From the NCBI RefSeq assembly GCF_001870735.1, contig NZ_MORL01000002.1, forward strand, positions 62,001 to 126,000: a DNA stretch of 64,000 nucleotides, written 5' to 3'. This document shows, in pieces, positions 42,984 to 53,996 of the stretch. The translations under genes were made by a program, and so were the position numbers. Within the stretch, counting starts at the first letter, position 1, and the number at the start of each line of letters is the position of its first letter. A model generated the notes under the pieces. It was given only the letters and a program-made list of their open reading frames with translations, was not told the DNA's origin and ran no database searches. Source of the stretch: Arsenicibacter rosenii. Its GTDB lineage: Bacteria; Bacteroidota; Bacteroidia; Cytophagales; Spirosomataceae.

Positions 42984-43075
42984 CCCGGCGGCTCGTATCC
43001 TCGTTTATTGGCGGGGTGAAAAACTATTTCAGGCGTAGTCGGTTGATAAAGCATCAATCGTCTACAGACAACGTT

Positions 43076-43441
43076 ATGGAACATTTCACTACTGTGACCG
43101 AGGCCATGGAGAGCCTCCGTCAACGCGGATACACCTATGAATTTGCGCCGGAAGGAAATCACCTGAAGGCAAACGGCGAAGAGATGCGGGTGCGCAGCAA
43201 CGAATTTAACGTGGATGAATTTCACCGGTTTGAAGGTACGTCTGATCCGGGTGACGAAATGACCGTTTTCGGCATTACGACCAGCAACGGAAAGAAGGGG
43301 ATTTTTGTGATGGCGCAGGGAACGTATGCCAACGAAGCGTCATCGGAACTGATGGCTAAATTTTCGATTTCTGACCGTGCCGATGTCAATACAGAAGGCG
43401 CTGTACAGCCCATAAATTCGATGCCGGAGAGCGGTAAATAA
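43076..43441 (+). CDS. Small conserved protein (often mislabelled phosphoribosylpyrophosphate synthetase)
   Basis: A 121-residue cytosolic protein starting at the ATG at 43076. An earlier start at 42926 would run through the hairpin and is rejected. Sequence parts such as VTEAMESLRQRGYTYEF, RVRSNEFNVDEFHRFEGTSDPGDEMTVFGI and KGIFVMAQGTYANEASSELMAKF match a short Bacteroidota family. I recall it being annotated as PRPP synthetase without the enzyme's motifs. Function is unknown. Confidence 0.75.
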   Translation: MEHFTTVTEAMESLRQRGYTYEFAPEGNHLKANGEEMRVRSNEFNVDEFHRFEGTSDPGDEMTVFGITTSNGKKGIFVMAQGTYANEASSELMAKFSISDRADVNTEGAVQPINSMPESGK

Positions 43442-43503
43442 GTAAAAGTCAAGTTATTCACTGGCAAAGCCCGGAAAGACGAACGGTCTTACGGGTTTTT
43501 GTG

Positions 43504-43628
43504 TATATTTGCGATCTTCACAAAATCGGGTCGGACCGCGTGGGCGGCCCCGCGCCGATGCGTCGAACTGCATAGGCAACCAGCAAGAGAGGTTGCCATA
43601 CGGTTGATTTTTTGGGTGTAAAAATTCT
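43504..43628 (+). promoter_or_regulatory. Promoter -7 box and structured leader of queA
   Basis: TATATTTG at 43504-43511 is a -7 box; the -33 box is weak. The GC-rich leader of about 110 bases forms two stems. One is CGCG-T-GGG (43537-43544) with CCC-CGCG (43548-43554). The other is GGCAACC (43575-43581) with GGTTGCC (43591-43597). No preQ1 aptamer pattern was recognised. Confidence 0.5.
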
Positions 43629-44672
43629 ATGAAGCTATCTGAATTTAAATTTGACTTGCCCGAAAGTCTGATTGCCAAGTACCCTGCGGAACGCGGTGAA
43701 TCCAGATTAATGGTCGTTCATCGCAAGACGAAAAAAATCGAACACAAAATGTTCGGTGATATCCTCAGTTACTTTGATGACGGGGATGTAATGGTCATTA
43801 ACAACACCAAGGTATTTCCGGCACGGCTGTACGGTAATAAAGAAAAAACCGGCGCAAAAATAGAAGTCTTCCTGTTGCGTGAACTGAACCGCGACATGAA
43901 ACTATGGGATGTTCTGGTTGATCCGGCCCGTAAAATCAGGGTAGGAAATAAGCTGTACTTCGGCGATAGCGATCTGGTGGCCGAAGTGATTGATAATACT
44001 ACATCACGCGGTCGTACAATCCGGTTCCTGTTTGACGGCTCACACGAAGAATTCATGAAAGCCGTTGACGAGCTGGGCGAAACGCCACTGCCCCGTGAGA
44101 TCAAACGGAAAACAGAAGATGCTGACCGTGAGCGGTATCAGACTGTTTTTGCCGAGCATATCGGTGCGGTTGCTGCCCCGACAGCCGGTACGCACTTCAC
44201 CAAGGCCATGATGAAGCGCATGGAGATCAAGGGTGTACATTTTGCTCCTGTTACGCTGCACGTTGGTTTAGGTACCTTCCGGCCGGTTGATGTTGAGGAT
44301 CTGACCAAACACAAAACCGATTCAGAGAATTACCGTATTGAAGATACGGCAGCCCGGATTGTCAATAAGGCGCTCGATGAAACCAAGCGGGTTTGTGCTG
44401 TTGGAACTACCTCGCTTAAAGCCCTTGAATCGTCGGTGTCGGCCAATAGCCGCCTGAAAGCGGTTGAAGGCTGGACGGATAAGTTTATCTTCCCGCCTTA
44501 CGAATTTAAAATTGCCAATTCGCTGCTGACCAACTTCCACCTGCCGGAGTCGATTCTGATCATGATGACGTCGGCATTCGGTGGTTACGATCTGGTGATG
44601 GAAGCTTATGAAACCGCCATAAAGGAGAAGTATAAATTCTTCAGCTACGGCGATGCGATGTTAATTTTATAA
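43629..44672 (+). CDS. queA: tRNA preQ1(34) S-adenosylmethionine ribosyltransferase-isomerase
   Basis: A 347-residue protein of standard QueA length. The family motifs are clear: [24 protein letters not shown] at the start, [49 protein letters not shown] and [20 protein letters not shown]. It transfers the ribosyl part of SAM to preQ1 in tRNA anticodons to make epoxyqueuosine, in the cytosol. A structured leader precedes it. A quasi-palindrome separates it from ispD. Confidence 0.96.
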   Translation: MKLSEFKFDLPESLIAKYPAERGESRLMVVHRKTKKIEHKMFGDILSYFDDGDVMVINNTKVFPARLYGNKEKTGAKIEVFLLRELNRDMKLWDVLVDPARKIRVGNKLYFGDSDLVAEVIDNTTSRGRTIRFLFDGSHEEFMKAVDELGETPLPREIKRKTEDADRERYQTVFAEHIGAVAAPTAGTHFTKAMMKRMEIKGVHFAPVTLHVGLGTFRPVDVEDLTKHKTDSENYRIEDTAARIVNKALDETKRVCAVGTTSLKALESSVSANSRLKAVEGWTDKFIFPPYEFKIANSLLTNFHLPESILIMMTSAFGGYDLVMEAYETAIKEKYKFFSYGDAMLIL

Positions 44673-44687
44673 AGACCAGTATAGACG

Positions 44688-44765
44688 GGCTGGTGATTAG
44701 TGATTAGTTTGCGGAGAAATTCAGAATCCAATGAATCCTCAGCCACTAGCCACTAGTCACCAGCC
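44688..44765. repeat. Intergenic quasi-palindrome with 7-base periodic arms
   Basis: Arms 44688-44707 and 44746-44765 pair over 20 bases with one true mismatch and two G-T pairs. The left arm reads TGGTGAT, TAGTGAT, TAG; the right reads GCCACTA, GCCACTA, GTCACCA. The right arm lies inside the first codons of the ispD frame (start 44731) and supplies its N-terminal NPQPLATSHQP. Confidence 0.78.
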
Positions 44766-45441
44766 TCTTTTTTGTATTATTGTTGCCGGCGGCAGCGGTA
44801 GCCGGATGAAATCCGACGTGCCCAAGCAGTTTTTGCTCCTGAACGGGAAGCCGATTCTGCAACATACCATTGAACGCTTCTTAGCTTACTCGCCTAACCT
44901 CCGGATCATCCTTGTGCTGCCCGCGCGCGACATGAACCGCTGGACGGAGCTTTGCGATCAGCATAATTTTTATCCTCCGATTCAGACGGTGATCGGCGGA
45001 GCCAGCCGTTTCCAGTCGGTTCGGAACGGACTGAAGAAAATCTCGGCCAAAGAAGGCCTGGTTGCCGTCCATGATGGTGTCCGGCCGATGATTACGACCG
45101 ACGTGATTGGTGCCGGTTTTGATACGGCCGCTGAACAAGGCAGCGCCGTAACCTGTGTGGCGGTAAAGGACTCCGTGCGGGTTGTCGAACCCGATGGGAC
45201 CAGCAAGGCCGTTGACCGGAGCCAGTACCGGTTAATGCAAACCCCGCAGACTTTCCGGCTGAGCGACTTCCGGCAAGCCTTCACTGTAGAGGAACAGCCG
45301 TTTTTTACCGATTGCGCCAGTGTGATGGAGTTTGCCGGTTATGCTATAACGCTGGTAGAAGGGACTTACGAAAATATAAAGATCACAACCCCCGAAGACC
45401 TGCACTGGGCTGAAAGCGTGCTGGCAGGGCGGGGTGTATAA
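44731..45441 (+). CDS. ispD: 2-C-methyl-D-erythritol 4-phosphate cytidylyltransferase
   Basis: A 236-residue nucleotidyltransferase. The conserved part begins CIIVAGGSGSRMKSDVPKQFLLLNGKPIL. It continues with VVGG-type loop VIGGASRFQSVRNGL, VAVHDGVRPMIT, the MQTPQTF motif, TDCASVMEF and the ending KITTPEDLHWAE. It makes CDP-methylerythritol in the MEP isoprenoid pathway. The first 12 residues are unlike other IspD and are encoded by a palindromic repeat arm, so the true start could be further in. An ATG-less gap makes 44731 the only visible start before the core. Confidence 0.94.
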   Translation: MNPQPLATSHQPLFCIIVAGGSGSRMKSDVPKQFLLLNGKPILQHTIERFLAYSPNLRIILVLPARDMNRWTELCDQHNFYPPIQTVIGGASRFQSVRNGLKKISAKEGLVAVHDGVRPMITTDVIGAGFDTAAEQGSAVTCVAVKDSVRVVEPDGTSKAVDRSQYRLMQTPQTFRLSDFRQAFTVEEQPFFTDCASVMEFAGYAITLVEGTYENIKITTPEDLHWAESVLAGRGV

Positions 45442-45449
45442 CCAAGACA

Positions 45450-46364
45450 ATGCTCCGGATACTGACCCAGCCATACCCGTCTTCTGATTTACCGGTCAGC
45501 CGCCAACTGCTGCGGGCCGGCATCATCGGTGGTTTTGTCGGGTTGTTTTTACTGTTGTTTCAGCCGTTTGGAATGAACATCTGGCGTACCGAAGCCAAAG
45601 CGCTGAAAATACTGGGATTCGGGGGGATCACGTTTCTGGTGACGTTTATCCATTTTACGATCTGGCCCAGATTACTTCCGGCCGTTTTTGCCGAACAGCG
45701 GTGGACGGTCTGGAAGGAAATTCTGTTTATTCTGCTCAATATCCTGCTGATTGCCCTGGCAAACCGGTTTTACCTGGTTTACCTGACAGACCAGCACGCG
45801 AGTCTGCCTAATTTCATCTGGATGCTGCTGGCTACCCTCCTGATCGGTATTTTTCCGACAGTAGGGTCCGTACTGATTAATTACATTGTTCAGCTCCGGA
45901 AATACAGCCAGGCTGCTGCTGAGTTGCCGGTTACGCCTCATGAACCAGCGCCGCAGCACCCGCTGCCGGACACTACAGCGCCGACTCACCCGGACGTAAT
46001 GCCGCTGACATTGGTAGCCGAGAATGAAAAGGATACCCTTACTCTGTTGCCGGCGGAGCTGCTGTTTATCGAGTCGAGCGATAACTATTGTACCGTGCAT
46101 TTTCTGCGGCAGGGGCAGCCTGCCCAGGTCCTGCTGCGGAGTAGCCTGAGCCGTATGGAGGGACAGCTGCCGCAACAGGTCCATTCGCCGTTTGTACGGT
46201 GTCACCGGTCGTATGTGGTCAATCTGGATCAGGTAGTCAAGGTAACCGGTAATGCACAGGGCTATAAACTCCATTTGCAGGCGGGTGAGTACCAGGTGCC
46301 GGTGGCCCGGAAGTACAACGATACCCTTGTTGCAGAGCTGAAAGAGGTTGCCAAACGTCCCTAA
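45450..46364 (+). CDS. Membrane-anchored LytTR transcription regulator
   Basis: A 304-residue protein. The N-terminal half has four hydrophobic helices (about residues 24-42, 50-72, 86-108, 120-145). The C-terminal half is a LytTR DNA-binding domain (LLFIESSDNYCTVHFL, LLRSSLSRMEGQL, FVRCHRSYVVNLDQVVKV, VPVARKY). There is no receiver domain, so it would bind DNA from the membrane, possibly sensing a membrane signal. It begins 8 bases after ispD, and the next gene is another membrane protein. Targets are unknown. Confidence 0.88.
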   Translation: MLRILTQPYPSSDLPVSRQLLRAGIIGGFVGLFLLLFQPFGMNIWRTEAKALKILGFGGITFLVTFIHFTIWPRLLPAVFAEQRWTVWKEILFILLNILLIALANRFYLVYLTDQHASLPNFIWMLLATLLIGIFPTVGSVLINYIVQLRKYSQAAAELPVTPHEPAPQHPLPDTTAPTHPDVMPLTLVAENEKDTLTLLPAELLFIESSDNYCTVHFLRQGQPAQVLLRSSLSRMEGQLPQQVHSPFVRCHRSYVVNLDQVVKVTGNAQGYKLHLQAGEYQVPVARKYNDTLVAELKEVAKRP

Positions 46365-46474
46365 TCCCCCGAAATCGCCCCGATTACCCCAAAAAGTTGC
46401 TAAACAGCCCTCTTTTTTGCGGCCATCAGAAAGACCGGCTACGTTTGTTCCATCAATTCGAAAACACAAAAACG

Positions 46475-47173
46475 ATGGAAACGCTCATAAAACTTTCGCT
46501 TATCACCCATATTGCTGCCGGTACCATTGCGCTCTTAACCGGTCTGATTCCGATGTTAGCCAAAAAGGGTAGCCGCCTGCATAACCGTGCCGGTCTGCTC
46601 TACGTGTACTGCATGATTGCGGTGGCGGCGTCAGCGGTGTTGCTCTGCGTGTTCCAGCCGTTTAAACTATTCCGTCTTTTCCTGGCCGGTATCGCTGTGT
46701 TTAGCTTTTACCTGAGTTTTACGGGCTGGCGGGCCACCAAACAGAAAAAGACCGGCCCCGCTTTCGGTGACCGTGTACTGACATTCGTAACGCTGGCCGT
46801 CAGTATCGGCATGATCGGGTTTGGCGGCTGGCTGTTGTCGCAGTCGTTCTCGGTGGTGAGTGTGCTATTCACCTTTTTCGGAGTATTGACGATGACGTTT
46901 GCCGTCCAGGATGTGCGTCTGATTGGTAAGACACCCGAAGCGCAGCACTGGTTTTTTCAGCACTTTACCCGCATGGGTGGTTCGTATATTTCGGCATTCA
47001 CGGCCTTTGTGGTCGTTAATATCGGCCGGATCGCCGGTGACCATGTACCGGCCTGGCTGGGTCTGGCCGGCTGGATTGCTCCGTCGCTGATCGGAGGTAT
47101 GCTGATTGGCCGTACCGTCCGTTACTACAAAATCAAATTCAGCACCCCGAAAAAAGTGGCGGTTGCGGTGTAA
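46475..47173 (+). CDS. DUF2306-like polytopic membrane protein
   Basis: A 232-residue inner-membrane protein from the ATG at 46475, with about seven helices. Conserved-looking parts are LITHIAAGTIALLTGLIPMLAKKGSRLHNRAGLLYVYCM and WFFQHFTRMGGSYISAFTAFVVVN, with histidines in the first and fifth helices. This fits the DUF2306 group, whose role is not known; haem or metal binding by the helix histidines is speculative. It is probably co-transcribed with the LytTR gene upstream. Confidence 0.75.
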   Translation: METLIKLSLITHIAAGTIALLTGLIPMLAKKGSRLHNRAGLLYVYCMIAVAASAVLLCVFQPFKLFRLFLAGIAVFSFYLSFTGWRATKQKKTGPAFGDRVLTFVTLAVSIGMIGFGGWLLSQSFSVVSVLFTFFGVLTMTFAVQDVRLIGKTPEAQHWFFQHFTRMGGSYISAFTAFVVVNIGRIAGDHVPAWLGLAGWIAPSLIGGMLIGRTVRYYKIKFSTPKKVAVAV

Positions 47174-47188
47174 AGAACGATTTCCTTT

Positions 47189-47269
47189 TTGTCATGCTGA
47201 GCCTGCGAAGCATCTGTAGCCTTTTACCAGAAAAATCCGATGAGATGCTTCGCAGGCTCAGCATGACAA
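47189..47269. repeat. Perfect 27-base inverted repeat (GTCATGCTGAGC-type)
   Basis: Arms 47189-47215 and 47243-47269 are perfect complements around a 27-base loop. The arm begins TGTCATGCTGAGCCTGCGAA and ends AGCATCT. A close variant with TTGTCGAAGCATC is, from memory, a common intergenic repeat in several bacterial phyla. It lies between convergent genes. Confidence 0.92.
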
Positions 47270-47290
47270 GCGTTAATCATGTCAAAAAAA

Positions 47291-48034
47291 CTATTGTAAC
47301 AGTTTCTTCACAACCGGCAGGGCCTGTTCGGCCCAGAGTTTCATCTGCTTGCCGGAATAATGCAGTCCGTCCGACGCAAAATGACTGGTATCCTTTGCGT
47401 ACTGCCGCGACAGCGGGGTAATGTCGACATAGGCAATGCCCGCCGCCCGGCACTCTTCCTGCGCAACGGCGTTGAAGGCATCAATTTCGGCCCCTACCTT
47501 TTGCCGGTCACGACCTTCCGCAAACGGCGATTGCCCCCAGTCCGGGATCGACAGCACAAAAACACGGTTGGGTTTCCCTTTGGCATACCGGACGGCTGTT
47601 TGCAGCAATTCGCGGAACCCGGTCCGGTAGGTGGCCAGCGACTGACCGCGATACTGATTATTAACCCCGATCAGCAGCGATACCAGGTCGTAGGTCTTCG
47701 TGTTGCCTGAAGCCTTGATCGCGTCCTGTAGTTCACTGGTAGTCCAGCCGGTACGGGCAATGATATCCGGATTACCGACATCCATCCCGCCTTTCCGGAG
47801 TAAACCCGCCAGTTGAACACTCCACCGGTCGGCCTCGCCGACGCTTTCGCCGATCGTATAGGAATCACCGAGAGACAGGAAGGAATATGCGGTATTGGGG
47901 GATGTTGATGAAACCATCGGATCAGAAGACGTTTGTGTACAGGAAACAAATAATAAAAATACGACACTCAGCCAGGGCGGCAAATAAGCCGGACCGTGGG
48001 CGTGTCGTACGGAGGAAGCATGTGTTGAATTCAT
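47291..48034 (-). CDS. SGNH/GDSL-family hydrolase, lipoprotein
   Basis: The ATG at 48034 gives 247 residues with a lipoprotein signal ending LFVSCTQ. SGNH blocks are present: block I FLSLGDSYTIGES (nucleophile Ser), Gly in block II, block III LLIGVNNQ (Asn), and block V SDGLHYSG (Asp/His). It is probably an esterase acting on lipids or acylated sugars at the cell surface. It lies 67 bases behind the ABC ATPase gene on the same strand. Confidence 0.9.
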   Translation of the reverse strand: MNSTHASSVRHAHGPAYLPPWLSVVFLLFVSCTQTSSDPMVSSTSPNTAYSFLSLGDSYTIGESVGEADRWSVQLAGLLRKGGMDVGNPDIIARTGWTTSELQDAIKASGNTKTYDLVSLLIGVNNQYRGQSLATYRTGFRELLQTAVRYAKGKPNRVFVLSIPDWGQSPFAEGRDRQKVGAEIDAFNAVAQEECRAAGIAYVDITPLSRQYAKDTSHFASDGLHYSGKQMKLWAEQALPVVKKLLQ

Positions 48035-48101
48035 AAAAAAACATCGGTCTGATTTTATGTACGCCAAACCGATGGCTCTGGATTCAACCGGAAAAGGATG
48101 T

Positions 48102-48830
48102 TTACTGTTCAGGCTGGGAGCTTATAAAGGCTCTTGCCTTGCGGATGTTGGTATTGACGCGGTCGCTTTCAATCAGACCGTCGCGGAGCCGGATGATGCG
48201 GTGGGCATATTCGGCAATATCTTCTTCGTGCGTAACCATGATCACGGTATTGCCCTTGCTGTGAATCTGGTCGAACAGGTCCATGATTTCGTACGACGTT
48301 TTCGTATCGAGGTTACCGGTCGGTTCATCGGCCAGCAGGATGCTGGGGTCGTTGACGAGGGCACGGGCAACGGCCACCCGCTGGCGCTGACCACCCGACA
48401 GTTCGTTGGGTTTGTGGTGCGCGCGGTTTTCGAGTCCTACGTTTTTGAGCGCCTGCATGGCTTTCTCGGTACGATCGGCTTTGCTGTAGCCTGCATAAAT
48501 CAGGGGCAGCGCCACGTTTTCGAGCGACGACTGGCGGGGCAGCAGGTTAAACGTCTGAAAGACGAAGCCAATCTCTTTATTCCGTACCTCGGCCAGCGCG
48601 TTTTCGCCCATGTTGCTGACATCCTGCCCGTTCAGTATGTATTGGCCTGAGGTCGGTGTATCGAGGCACCCCACAATATTCATCAGTGTCGATTTACCGG
48701 AGCCCGACGGCCCCATAAAGGCGACGTATTCTCCTTTTTTTACCGAAATCGTGATGGATTTCAAGGCATCAACTATTTCGCTACCCATGATGTAGCGTCT
48801 GGCAATGTTGTGGGTTTCAATGATGTTCAC
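48102..48830 (-). CDS. ABC transporter ATPase of the MacB/LolD type
   Basis: A 242-residue ATPase. It has Walker [11 protein letters not shown]-loop [13 protein letters not shown], the signature [15 protein letters not shown], Walker [13 protein letters not shown] and the switch His in [12 protein letters not shown]. This set is typical of the MacB/LolD/FtsE group that drives MacB-like permeases. No permease gene is adjacent: upstream is a large TPR membrane protein and downstream an SGNH hydrolase. It likely energises export of lipoproteins or peptides with a permease encoded elsewhere. Confidence 0.93.
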   Translation of the reverse strand: MNIIETHNIARRYIMGSEIVDALKSITISVKKGEYVAFMGPSGSGKSTLMNIVGCLDTPTSGQYILNGQDVSNMGENALAEVRNKEIGFVFQTFNLLPRQSSLENVALPLIYAGYSKADRTEKAMQALKNVGLENRAHHKPNELSGGQRQRVAVARALVNDPSILLADEPTGNLDTKTSYEIMDLFDQIHSKGNTVIMVTHEEDIAEYAHRIIRLRDGLIESDRVNTNIRKARAFISSQPEQ

Positions 48831-48894
48831 GTCGTATTAGGTTTTTAAGGACGGACCGCAGCTGCGTCGGGCAGTTATGGACAGCAAAGCTAAC

Positions 48895-51800
48895 CTATTG
48901 ACCGAATTTCTCATTCGACTTTTCGATTAATGCCAGCTTTTCCTGATAAGCCGCTAAAAAAGCCTGATAGTCGGCGGGGGTGGTTGTTTGCTGCAGCTGA
49001 GCGAGTTCAGTAGCTGCATAATCACGAAGCCCCATGGTCAGGCATAAATCAATGTAGGTCTTGAGTAACTCCGGCTGGTCGCGGTTGAACGGCAGGGCCG
49101 CTACTAACGCCTTGTAAGCCGATTGCACCTGCTTTTGCTGACTCCGGAAACGGGCCACGCCGGTAACGATATCGGCGCGGAGAGGAGCCAGCGTCAGTGC
49201 TTGGTTGAACCAGTTCTGCGCCTGTGCCGGATTCTTTTTCAGAACATAGGCCTGTGCCAGATAAAAGGCACGGTCGGCTGCATGGTCAGGCAGCATGGGT
49301 TCTTTGGCCAGCGCAATGGCGGCATTCCCGTTCCGGCGTGCCACGGCCAGGCGCAGTGCCAGCACGTTTTCAACCGACCGTGCATAGGCTCCCAGCCGGT
49401 CTGGTTTGGGTAACTGGCTCAGAATCATCTGGGCATAGAACCACTGTTTTGAGGCAATATACCGGTCAATCAGGCTTTTACCGGCCACGGCCTTGAGGTC
49501 GGGTGTGCTGATCTGTTCCCAAAGCTTGCCGCGGTTGAGGTCGTCGGTACGATAGACAACATAGAACGCGCGTTCGATATCGGTTTGGGGGGGGCGCTCG
49601 TCATACAATACCTGTTTGATGGCCGTTACGGTTGAATCACGGCGGGCGGCGGCTTCCCACCGCGACTGCGCCAGCGGCAGGTCTCCGGCTTTGGTGTAGG
49701 CAATGGCCTGATAATAAAGCGAAACCGTGTCGGTATTCATCTGAAACTGTTCTGCGGCTGACCGGTACAATTGCTGGTCGATCATGAGCAGCCCCAGAAT
49801 ACTCTGGTAATTCAGGGCGTTAGGCTTACGGACAGACGTTCCCTCGGCCAGCTGCCCGATCAGACTGAACGCCGTCAGCGGCTGATGATTGTGGTATTCG
49901 GCCATGGCGCGGGCAAACAGCAAATCATCCGTGAAGTCCTGATTATCGGGACGTTCAAGGGCTTTCCGGATGGTGTTGGTCAGGTTATGCACGGGCCTTG
50001 CCGCACTGAGTGCATAATTGTACAGACTGGCAAACCGACCGACACTTAAGCCCATATCGGTTTGGCCGGCCGAAAGCCAGGCAGGAGCTTCCGGCAAACT
50101 GGTATCCCGGCGCGCCACCAGGCGCAGGGCCAGTGCGTTGGCCTGATACGATTCATAGGTAATGGGTTCGGTATTGGCCAGTGAGGAGTCGGCCGCGAGC
50201 ACCTGCGGGTTCTTGACATAAAGTGCCAGCAGGTTTGATTTCGGCACGTCAGGTTGCTTGCTGGTTTTGGTGGCGGTATCAAAGTAAAAATACGCAGAAT
50301 CGGCAACGCTTGTCCGGGCATAAAGAAAGCCGAGGTTGTTGCGGAGCTCCCCGCTTTGCGGAAATGCCTTTATACCCCGTTGCAGAATCTTAACGGCTTC
50401 GAAAAACAGGCTGTTCTGCAAATAGGTTTGGCTCAGACTGGCATAGGCCTGCGGGCTTGGCTGTTTCAGCAACGCCTGTGAGAAATAGTAAGCCGCCGTT
50501 GGCCGGTCTTCGTCAGTAACGGCGAGGGAGGCCATCGAGTAATTCGATTTGTGGTTCTGGAACTCATGCTCAAGGGCCTGCTGGTAAAAGGCTCTGGCCG
50601 ACGCCAGCTCGCCGGTAGCGATGTACAGATCGCCGAGGCCGTTGTAATAGCCCGCCACCGATTGCCGGAACGGGAAAAAGTCCTGTAGTCCGATGATCGC
50701 AAATACAGCAAAGACCCCCATTACCCGGAACAGGCTCAATTCGAGCCGTTTGGGTTTGTATAGCACGCGGTGAACGGGCAGGCCCTGCTCATAGATGGGC
50801 AGAAAATTAATGCCGACATACACCAGAAAGAGTACGCACATTACCAGATGGCTATACACGATGATGTCTTCAAAGGCTTCAATCAACGGGTCGTTGGCCG
50901 TACCGAACAGGTAGGCAATGGTCAGTGTGCTTAGCAGGGCCAGACCCGCATACAGAAAGGCGCCCGACTCGCCGAAGGAAAAGGAGGCTTGTTGTTCCGT
51001 CAACCGGCGGAAACCCCAGATGCCGACAAGGGCTGACAGCAGGTAAATCACAAACGGGCTGATCGCCAGGAGATCCCAGTCGATAACTTTGGTGTTGCGC
51101 AGGGCAATCAACAGCAGGTTGACCAGGTATAGCAGGCTAATGTAGATCAGGTTGTTAAAACCCAGGATTCGTTTTTCGGCCACGTCGGTATTCCCCGAAA
51201 AGTTGGCCGAAGTCAGCCAGACCAGCCCCGCCACAATCTCCGCACTGATAAAAAAGATAAAGCCCATGGCCAGGACCAGCAGTGCCGGCATCCCATAGCT
51301 GATGGTGGTCAGGGCCGGAAACGGCGTTTGGGCAAAATACCCCAGTACGCCGGCAATGGCAGCAATCAATCCGCCGAAGACCGCCAGCCGGACAGGCATC
51401 AGCACATCGGGCCGGAAGGCATGAAAGTAATAGCTGAGCGAAATGAGCAGAAAGGCGATGACCAGAAACAGGTAGCGGCTGTCGGCGCCCAGCCCGTCGA
51501 AGCCCGGGACGGCAAGCATCTCAAACCGGAAGGTAGACAGGGCTACCAGAAAAATACCCATCCCGATAAAGTACTTCAGGCGGGGCAGGCGGGTGAGGGC
51601 ACTCAGCACCATGGTCATGGCGATGCAGACGCCCGTAAGCAGCACTGTGGCCATCCACGGCGCAATGGTCATGGCCGAAGCCACGAACTGCTCGGAAACG
51701 GCATAGGTTTTTCCGCGGACCGGAAAATCGAGCAGCCCGTCGCTGAAGGTATAAATCGTTGCCGGCAGGTCGAGCAGTTCACTGAGAACATCCCAGCGGA

Positions 51801-51927
51801 TCATGTTCGCCAATCCCCGCCACCAGACTAAACAAAAGGCAACAACAGCGGCCAGCAGCAGCAACAGCGACAGTAGATATAGTATCCGGTACGACCGGCT
51901 CCAGGTTTTCCAGAAGAGCAATGACAT
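48895..51927 (-). CDS. Very large membrane protein with C-terminal TPR repeats
   Basis: A 1010-residue protein of unknown function. The first 430 or so residues hold about ten to twelve transmembrane helices (the first at IL-YLLSLLLLLAAVVAFCLVWW). The rest is an exported or cytosolic helical solenoid of tetratricopeptide-like repeats (GDLYIATGELASARAFYQQALEHE, AYASLSQTYLQNSLFFEAVKILQRG, AQNWFNQALTLAPLRADIVTGVARF). It lies 64 bases upstream of an ABC ATPase gene, so they are probably one operon. It may act as an assembly or scaffold protein for envelope export. No catalytic motif was seen. Confidence 0.8.
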   Translation of the reverse strand: MSLLFWKTWSRSYRILYLLSLLLLLAAVVAFCLVWWRGLANMIRWDVLSELLDLPATIYTFSDGLLDFPVRGKTYAVSEQFVASAMTIAPWMATVLLTGVCIAMTMVLSALTRLPRLKYFIGMGIFLVALSTFRFEMLAVPGFDGLGADSRYLFLVIAFLLISLSYYFHAFRPDVLMPVRLAVFGGLIAAIAGVLGYFAQTPFPALTTISYGMPALLVLAMGFIFFISAEIVAGLVWLTSANFSGNTDVAEKRILGFNNLIYISLLYLVNLLLIALRNTKVIDWDLLAISPFVIYLLSALVGIWGFRRLTEQQASFSFGESGAFLYAGLALLSTLTIAYLFGTANDPLIEAFEDIIVYSHLVMCVLFLVYVGINFLPIYEQGLPVHRVLYKPKRLELSLFRVMGVFAVFAIIGLQDFFPFRQSVAGYYNGLGDLYIATGELASARAFYQQALEHEFQNHKSNYSMASLAVTDEDRPTAAYYFSQALLKQPSPQAYASLSQTYLQNSLFFEAVKILQRGIKAFPQSGELRNNLGFLYARTSVADSAYFYFDTATKTSKQPDVPKSNLLALYVKNPQVLAADSSLANTEPITYESYQANALALRLVARRDTSLPEAPAWLSAGQTDMGLSVGRFASLYNYALSAARPVHNLTNTIRKALERPDNQDFTDDLLFARAMAEYHNHQPLTAFSLIGQLAEGTSVRKPNALNYQSILGLLMIDQQLYRSAAEQFQMNTDTVSLYYQAIAYTKAGDLPLAQSRWEAAARRDSTVTAIKQVLYDERPPQTDIERAFYVVYRTDDLNRGKLWEQISTPDLKAVAGKSLIDRYIASKQWFYAQMILSQLPKPDRLGAYARSVENVLALRLAVARRNGNAAIALAKEPMLPDHAADRAFYLAQAYVLKKNPAQAQNWFNQALTLAPLRADIVTGVARFRSQQKQVQSAYKALVAALPFNRDQPELLKTYIDLCLTMGLRDYAATELAQLQQTTTPADYQAFLAAYQEKLALIEKSNEKFGQ

Positions 51928-53917
<1,990 letters not shown>

Positions 53918-53920
53918 TAC

Positions 53921-53985
53921 AAATGGATAATGGGTGTGCAGACACGGTTAATCATCCAGACTACATAGTTCATTATCCATTCCTC
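53921..53985. repeat. Short quasi-palindrome between atpD and atpC
   Basis: AATGGATAATG (53922-53932) pairs perfectly with CATTATCCATT (53971-53981), 38 bases apart. The words AATGGAT, AATGGGT on the left and CATTATC, CATTCCT, CATT on the right show a 7-base period like the other quasi-palindromes in this window. Confidence 0.7.
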
Positions 53986-53996
53986 ATTTATACGAT

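Noticed and set aside
42926-43075. Extended start of the small conserved protein
   Set aside because: The extension translates the perfect hairpin at 42933-42983, which is an intergenic repeat.
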